Source: an uncultured beta proteobacterium | Lineage (GTDB): Bacteria; Pseudomonadota; Gammaproteobacteria; Burkholderiales; Burkholderiaceae_B | DNA length: 33,321 nucleotides | Direction of reading: 5' to 3' | Assembly (NCBI GenBank): GCA_903865015.1 | Contig: CAIPID010000296.1 | Span: forward strand, 1-33,321 | Shown: positions 27,537-33,321 of the stretch, piece by piece | Position numbering within the stretch: the stretch's first letter is position 1 | Layout of the letters: each line of letters starts with the position of its first letter | The notes under the pieces: generated by a model | What the model was told of the DNA's origin: nothing | The model's input: the letters and a program-made list of their open reading frames with translations, nothing else | The model's database searches: none | Position numbers and translations under genes: made by a program

Positions 27537-30500
27537 TTAATAACCCTTAGCAGACCAAGACACCGTTCCAGATGTCCGTTGTCCCGACTGGTTGAATAAG
27601 AAAACTTGAAAATTCGTTGGATCGGCATTGCCCAAGAATTGATAAATCGCTGTCAAAGGCGTTGAGCCAGCTGGTGTGACCGTGATGCTGATGACGTCCA
27701 CAAATGGGACGTTGAAGTTGACGTTGGTTCCATTGATGTCGCTCGCGTTTGCCTGCACAGAGCCCGCATCGTTTTTAAGCTTGACATCCAACTTGATCTC
27801 AAGATTGGTCATGGCCAGTAACGACTTGTTGTCAGGCGATGTGACTGTCAAACGAACTTTGAGCCACCGAAAATTCGTGAGGTACACCTGACTGACATTT
27901 GGATAGTCCGTCCATGGACCTGTAGTGCTGGTATTGCTGCAACTGATCGTCACGCTGGTCGCAGGGTTTCCAGCCAAGGACTGCATGGTGGGTGTTACGG
28001 TGACATTGGTCGCAGCAAGCAACGCGCCGTAATCAATCACCTCCTCGTAATAACCGCTAGCGACCGTCGGCTGTGCATATAGTGGGTAGCCGGCATTGAT
28101 TTGGTCGTTGGGGGAGGCCCAGCTGTTGTTTGAGAAATGCTGAGCCCATGAAGATGCCGCATCAACAGGCAATACAACTTGTGATTCTTCATGCACGGCA
28201 TTAACAAGGGTGCCCGTGAAACTGCTAAAAATATCTGAATGCAAGACATAGTCCGGCGGCGCATTTACCGTTGCCGTAATGCTGCCCGGCGCACCTAAAT
28301 TTCCTGCAGCATCAATTCCCGTGATCCAGTAGGTGTAGGTTCCAGCCACGGTCTCGAATACCGTTGTGAATAACCCGGACTTGGTGCCAATCACGGCTGC
28401 ATTTGCCAGGGTGGAGCCTTTGGCAATTTGGTAGGTGGAGACTGGCAGCGATTTGGTTGCATCCGTCCAGTACAGCAAGACGTTGTTATCGATGATCTGC
28501 GTCGTGACGCTAGGCGCTGCAGGTGCCGACACCGTGAGTTGGGTCATGGCAGAGACACCCACATTACCAGCAATGTCGACTGCACTGACCCAAAAAGTAG
28601 AGTTACCCGAGAAATTGACTTTGCTCTGGTATTGCGTGGTGTAGGCTAAAGCCATCTGTACCGAGGTTTGTACGGTCGGCCCCTCGGCAATCACATAGTG
28701 ATCGATGGGAAACATGGAGGGCGGCGTGTTCCATGCGAGCACATAGTTTGGTCCTGAGAGGCTGGCGGTCAGACTTGGCGCTAGTGGAATCGATACGATC
28801 AGCGCCGCAACCGTTGCATCAGCTGATTCATTAAGCAGCTTGTCTCGAGCTTTGATCATCCATTGGTATCCGGCAGCGGCCAATGGCGCAACCAACGCGC
28901 TGGTTCCTGCAAAAAATCCTAAGGACATTCCGCTCGACCAGCTTGTACCTTCCCTGATTTCATAGTCATAGAGCATGGGGTCGGCAATATCTGTCCATGC
29001 CAACTGCACACCATTGTTTTGAACGGTCGCGCTCAAGCTGCTCACATCCGATGGCAACACCATGGGCGGCGGCGTGACGGTCACGCTCAAATTCGCGGCT
29101 TGAGATGAAAACCCCAAAGCGGAAACTGCCACCACAGAAAATTGATAGATCGCGCCCTGATCAACGCTCTCAATGTCTAAGCTTGGCTGATTTTGAGAAA
29201 TCGTGGTGACGGTGCCATTGACTTTTTGTGTCGTCACTAGAAAGCTGTTGGCCGATCCACTCCACGACAAGTTCAGACGCAGACCCGCCACGCCAATATC
29301 AATGGCATAGCGAGAGACGGTGGCCGTTAAATTGGTTGGTACGGCAGGTGTCGCACTCAGATTACTGGTCTGCGCTTGCGAGAGGGTTAAGCCATCTTCA
29401 ATAAAACCATACTTACTGGGATTGTGTGCGACCGCCGAGATTTCCAGTTGATTGCTCTCCACTTCAGAAATCGTGACCACGCGCCAAAATTCTGGCGTGA
29501 TGTCAGATTCGACGAGCAGATAGACGGCATTAGCCAATGGCACTTGCGGCAACGGGCTGGAGAGCTTAAGTGAAGCGCCATTCACCGTCTCTACTGCGGT
29601 GCTAACCATCGTGCCGTCCGGCATGACCAGCTGTAGCGTGAGCGGCAACCCCGTCGTTGCAATGAATGGGTTGTCGAGCGTGACTTGCGTGAGGTCTGTG
29701 GAGATCGCAACCATACGGCCGCCCATGCGCTTACCCGCTCGGTTGGGGTCCGAGCTTTGAATCACCGCTCCTGGATATAGATAGATGCTGTCCATTCCCG
29801 CTCTGAACGTCACAGTCTCTGTCTCTAACTGCTCCGAATAAAGCAACCACTGCCCAACACGGTGCGCTTGACCACGACTCGTGCATCCAAACGCGGTGAT
29901 CTGACTCTTGATGACGCCGTACTTAGCAACCGAAGCGTCGTCTTGAACGTACTCCACTTTTTGTTGGTACCAGTCGTTGGGGTCGTTCCAACTCACCAGC
30001 ACTACCGTGTGGCGCGTCTTAAGACTGCTGCCCTGGTATTTGAATGCGCCGTTAAGGACATTAGCTGGGGTGAACATTTGCACCGGATCACTAGGGGCGT
30101 CTTGCATCACCGCAATGGAGCCTGCCGCCCAGTACACGATCGAGCGGAAGATGCTCGCCATGTTTTGCACGACCTTCCAAGCATCCTCATCTGACTGCAG
30201 CAAGAGGTTGCAAGTAAAACGGGGTTCTTGACCGCCAAAACCATCTGGCACCAGCACGTCGCAATACTGACCAATGGCATAGAGCTGCCACTGATCGATG
30301 CTGGCACTGCTCAATCTGTCCCCCAGGCCATAGCGGCTGTTTGTCAGTAGATCGTAAAAGCACCAGGCGGGATTGTCAGACCAGGCCAGTTTGAATGTGC
30401 CATCCCATGATCCGCTGTAAACGTGTCCAATAGGGTCATAGTTGCTCGGTACATTGATCACCAGACCTTTGACGTCATAGGCACGACTGGGAATAGCCGA

Positions 30501-31262
30501 GAACTGCTGTGCATCGATGGCCATCCCGACTAACGCGGTGTGCCGATACTCGAGCTTGGTTGACACAATGGCGGTGAACTCGTCAAACCACAACTGGTTT
30601 TGCAAATAAGTTGCACCTGAATCGGGTGTCACACGTGTCACCCGAACATCAAAGGGGCCGCTGCCCGTCAAAGGGATTAAGTACGAGCGTGAATAGCGAC
30701 TGGTTGTTTTGCCGGAAATGGTGTCTTGCACAGCCGTCACGAATCCGCCACCATTGTTTTGAATATCAATGGTGTATTCCACTGAGGCTCCTGAAATATT
30801 GCCAGAGCTCGGGTCTTGATAGGTCAGGCTAGGCACACTGACCGTAATCCGCAAAGCATCAATATTGGGTGTGGTCACGTTACGCACAATGGCGGTGGCC
30901 TGCCACACCTGAATACCCACCGCCGTGGTGGCTTCAACCGATCCAGCGTCTCCTGAGAGTTGCGACACGGCGGCTTGGTTGCTGGCGATGTCACCGGTTG
31001 TGTAGCCAAAAGTTGCGCTATTGAAGTTGTAACTGCCATCCAGATTTTGCAGAGGCGTCTTATCCAGATAGATGGACTGCGCACCATTTACCAGACCCAC
31101 AATGGGACCTTCACAAAGGGCATCCATGACAAAGGCTTGCTGACTTGAGCGCAGGGTGTCAGGGGACTCTGACGGCGCGGATCCACTACCGCCTCCCCCT
31201 TTACCTGATCCACCACCTCCTCCTTGAATCAGGGCTGGGCGGATCACACCAATCCCTTCCAA
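27537..31262 (-). CDS. Phage tail tip/host specificity protein J (lambda gpJ-like)
   Basis: 1241 aa; N-terminal Gly-rich linker then SSQQAFVMDALCEGPIVGLVNGAQSIYLDKTPLQN; repeated fibronectin-III-like modules; position after I in tail order. Confidence 0.95.
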   Translation of the reverse strand: MEGIGVIRPALIQGGGGGSGKGGGGSGSAPSESPDTLRSSQQAFVMDALCEGPIVGLVNGAQSIYLDKTPLQNLDGSYNFNSATFGYTTGDIASNQAAVSQLSGDAGSVEATTAVGIQVWQATAIVRNVTTPNIDALRITVSVPSLTYQDPSSGNISGASVEYTIDIQNNGGGFVTAVQDTISGKTTSRYSRSYLIPLTGSGPFDVRVTRVTPDSGATYLQNQLWFDEFTAIVSTKLEYRHTALVGMAIDAQQFSAIPSRAYDVKGLVINVPSNYDPIGHVYSGSWDGTFKLAWSDNPAWCFYDLLTNSRYGLGDRLSSASIDQWQLYAIGQYCDVLVPDGFGGQEPRFTCNLLLQSDEDAWKVVQNMASIFRSIVYWAAGSIAVMQDAPSDPVQMFTPANVLNGAFKYQGSSLKTRHTVVLVSWNDPNDWYQQKVEYVQDDASVAKYGVIKSQITAFGCTSRGQAHRVGQWLLYSEQLETETVTFRAGMDSIYLYPGAVIQSSDPNRAGKRMGGRMVAISTDLTQVTLDNPFIATTGLPLTLQLVMPDGTMVSTAVETVNGASLKLSSPLPQVPLANAVYLLVESDITPEFWRVVTISEVESNQLEISAVAHNPSKYGFIEDGLTLSQAQTSNLSATPAVPTNLTATVSRYAIDIGVAGLRLNLSWSGSANSFLVTTQKVNGTVTTISQNQPSLDIESVDQGAIYQFSVVAVSALGFSSQAANLSVTVTPPPMVLPSDVSSLSATVQNNGVQLAWTDIADPMLYDYEIREGTSWSSGMSLGFFAGTSALVAPLAAAGYQWMIKARDKLLNESADATVAALIVSIPLAPSLTASLSGPNYVLAWNTPPSMFPIDHYVIAEGPTVQTSVQMALAYTTQYQSKVNFSGNSTFWVSAVDIAGNVGVSAMTQLTVSAPAAPSVTTQIIDNNVLLYWTDATKSLPVSTYQIAKGSTLANAAVIGTKSGLFTTVFETVAGTYTYWITGIDAAGNLGAPGSITATVNAPPDYVLHSDIFSSFTGTLVNAVHEESQVVLPVDAASSWAQHFSNNSWASPNDQINAGYPLYAQPTVASGYYEEVIDYGALLAATNVTVTPTMQSLAGNPATSVTISCSNTSTTGPWTDYPNVSQVYLTNFRWLKVRLTVTSPDNKSLLAMTNLEIKLDVKLKNDAGSVQANASDINGTNVNFNVPFVDVISITVTPAGSTPLTAIYQFLGNADPTNFQVFLFNQSGQRTSGTVSWSAKGY

Positions 31263-31879
31263 GTCACTTGATTGGGTGCGGGCGTTGCATTGGGCGCAAT
31301 CGCCAGGTCATAGGCGGAGATACTTGCTGAGATCACTTGCGAGCCGATGATGAGGCGCCCATAGAGCACGGGAACGGGGTTGCCTTGCTCGGTGGTATTG
31401 ACCGGTCCGTTGAATAAATACGAGGCGTTGTTGTTAGGCTTGGTTGGATTTTTGGCCAGCATTTGAGCGAGACCACCCAGAATCAACGTTGCCCCAAAAG
31501 AGATGGCCATGGTGCCAACCGTACTGGCAACACCCGCTGATGCGCCCAGCTCTGGCAGTAACTCGGGTGCATAAATGCCTGCGACCACCAAAGCCACGCC
31601 CATGAAAATTTGACCAATGCCATTACCAGCTCCTGAGATGACTGGCACGATGCGGATTTCTCGTTGTCCAACAAGCTGTAACGCTTGGCGCTCCTCAATG
31701 GGCCAGGCATCCATGTACACACGGTAGCCGCCGGGATGCTGCACCAGTGCTTGTCGAAAGCCTGGCTGCAGTACTGAGAGCGCTCGAATTGCGTCAATCG
31801 GACTAGCGACATTTAATCGGTGCAACTTACCGAAGCGTTTGCCGAGGTGCCCATACAGTTTGATGGTTTTGAGCATCAA
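31244..31879 (-). CDS. Tail assembly protein I-like
   Basis: MMLKTIKLYGHLGKRFGKLHRLNVASPIDAIRALSVLQPGFRQAL... with Gly-rich hydrophobic centre; lies between K and J. Confidence 0.9.
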   Translation of the reverse strand: MMLKTIKLYGHLGKRFGKLHRLNVASPIDAIRALSVLQPGFRQALVQHPGGYRVYMDAWPIEERQALQLVGQREIRIVPVISGAGNGIGQIFMGVALVVAGIYAPELLPELGASAGVASTVGTMAISFGATLILGGLAQMLAKNPTKPNNNASYLFNGPVNTTEQGNPVPVLYGRLIIGSQVISASISAYDLAIAPNATPAPNQVTWKGLV

Positions 31880-32607
31880 CGGCGTCCTTGCAACAAACTC
31901 TGGTGGCGTAGCACCATCCGGGTTGCACGCTGCCAGCCTCCCCCATACACATCACGACTCGATAGACGTCCCGCACAATGCTGCATGAGTTGGTTATTCC
32001 CCAGATAGACGGCTGCATGATTGATCACAGGCGCACCCACTTGCATGAGTAGCACATCGTGTTCTCGCATCGCAGCTGTATCTGTCTGAACAAAACCGGC
32101 TTCCTCAAAATGGTCCAGGTAGAGGTTCTGTCCTTTAAGCCACCAATGTGAATCACGCTCAAAATCGGGCAAAGTAATACCGAGCTCCATGCGGTAGTGG
32201 TCACGCAGCAAGCTGTAGCAATCGAGCACTCCATGATGAAAGCTTCTGCCAATCAACGGCGCTTCATAGCCAGAGGGCTCAATCGTTTGAATGCTTCCGG
32301 TTGGCCAGTTCACAATGAGCCAAGGCAGCTTGGAGATTTCGCAGCCCACTAAGTCAGCCTGTGAAGGATCGGGCGCTAGGTTGGGGTGTGAGTGCACCAC
32401 GACAGCCAACTCACCAGCATCTTCAGCCAAAGCTAAATCGTCTGGAGATAGTATGAAATGAAGATCAGGTGCATCGGCCAAGTTTTGACAAGGCCAATAC
32501 AGAGGCTTACCCCGGTGCACGATCACCACGCCACACGATTCTTTCGGAAAGCAGGATTTGGCGTGTTCTCGAATCGCTCCGAGCACGCTATCAGTTAACT
32601 CAATCAT
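31876..32607 (-). CDS. Tail assembly protein K-like, JAB + NlpC/P60 domains
   Basis: JAB motifs (KESCGVV, VVHSHPN...DPSQADL) followed by NlpC/P60 (DCYSLLRDHYR, NHAAVYLGNNQLMQH). Confidence 0.9.
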   Translation of the reverse strand: MIELTDSVLGAIREHAKSCFPKESCGVVIVHRGKPLYWPCQNLADAPDLHFILSPDDLALAEDAGELAVVVHSHPNLAPDPSQADLVGCEISKLPWLIVNWPTGSIQTIEPSGYEAPLIGRSFHHGVLDCYSLLRDHYRMELGITLPDFERDSHWWLKGQNLYLDHFEEAGFVQTDTAAMREHDVLLMQVGAPVINHAAVYLGNNQLMQHCAGRLSSRDVYGGGWQRATRMVLRHQSLLQGRR

Positions 32608-32627
32608 GAAGGTTCTCTAGTTAGCCT

Positions 32628-33317
32628 TTAGGTCACCAGTCCACAACCTGGAAACCCACCAAAGGGAAGTACGGCGTTGGCACCAAAACGCAATGTGCAA
32701 TCACTCAATTGCTTGCCGCATGCATCCAGCGCAGGGTTGGTGGTTGCATTGCCTGAGGCATCTGCGACAGGCGCGCCGGTGTAGCCGCAGTCAGCCCCCC
32801 GGTAAAGCCATGCGCAACAGTTTTGAATGAACTGGCGACGCGGCAAGCGAATGGAAATCAAATCTAGGCTAGATGCCAGTTCAAACTGCATGGACTGACC
32901 ATCCTCATTGCTCTTGCGGTCAATGAACCAAACCTCAATGGGTAAATGCTGTGTTGCATCCGCTAGCAAGTTGCCATCCGTGAAGTTCGCCGCATCCAAA
33001 AACCGTGCAAAGGTGCGAATCCTTGTGAGATTGCAACCCGCAAAGTCGCTGTAACTTCTTGCCAATGCACCCAGTGCCCCTTGGATATTGGATGCGGTCA
33101 AAGTCGGCCGAGGCTGCGCGCCGGTCATGGATTGTTTGAAGCCTTCTGCACTCACGGGAAACCGCGTGTACGTTTGACCACCCCAGACGACATCTCCAAA
33201 CAAGCCATTGGTGCCTGCGTGAAAATACAAAACTGGGCCGCCTTGCAAACTCAGATCAAGCGTGAAGAGCTCAATCAGTGCAGATGGGGACAGGGACTGG
33301 ATTTCAGATTGAATCAT
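32628..33317 (-). CDS. Minor tail protein L-like
   Basis: MIQSEIQSLSPSALIELFTLDL...GVLYFHAG-like start; Cys-containing C-terminus (CCAWLYRGADCGYTG...DACGKQLSDCTLRFG...GGFPG). Confidence 0.9.
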   Translation of the reverse strand: MIQSEIQSLSPSALIELFTLDLSLQGGPVLYFHAGTNGLFGDVVWGGQTYTRFPVSAEGFKQSMTGAQPRPTLTASNIQGALGALARSYSDFAGCNLTRIRTFARFLDAANFTDGNLLADATQHLPIEVWFIDRKSNEDGQSMQFELASSLDLISIRLPRRQFIQNCCAWLYRGADCGYTGAPVADASGNATTNPALDACGKQLSDCTLRFGANAVLPFGGFPGCGLVT

Positions 33318-33321
33318 TAGC

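Noticed and set aside
32628-33317. Cys-rich C-terminus of the L-like protein as a second modification target
   Set aside because: Cysteines at the L C-terminus are expected; lambda gpL is known to bind an Fe-S cluster, so no special explanation is needed.

Overview
The window combines two modules. (1) A composite defence/accessory island, about 1-22.1 kb, contains: (a) a type IC-like restriction-modification (R-M) locus on the minus strand, hsdM-hsdS-hsdR followed by an AlbA_2/Schlafen-like gene cut by the left edge. Its HsdS has the TAEL spacer repeats. (b) Scars of recombination: an AlbA_2 pseudogene, a headless large serine recombinase and its small partner. (c) A minus-strand three-gene operon of unknown function, one gene being TIGR04255-like. 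(d) A WYL-type regulator followed by a tightly overlapping plus-strand operon: hsdM, a single-TRD 'half' hsdS, a BstXI-like HNH nuclease, hsdR, a four-TM membrane protein and an MBL-fold protein, with a second MBL-fold gene just downstream. (2) A lambda-like siphophage tail and lysis block, 22.1-33.3 kb, on the minus strand: L, K, I, J, tail fibre, a modification cassette, holin, endolysin, Rz/Rz1. The most notable signal is in the phage block. The tail-fibre ORF ends in NNCNCNCNCGC-stop. It is followed, with start/stop overlaps or a 1-nt gap, by a 2OG-Fe(II) oxygenase-like gene, an unknown 286-aa protein and a radical SAM/SPASM enzyme, and then a strong intrinsic terminator before the lysis genes. 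This looks like a RiPP-like maturation system acting on the tip of a virion tail fibre. The second candidate is the hybrid operon that pairs a half-HsdS/HsdM with two different nucleases and a membrane/MBL accessory set. All calls come from reading ORFs and motifs by eye; no database searches were run.
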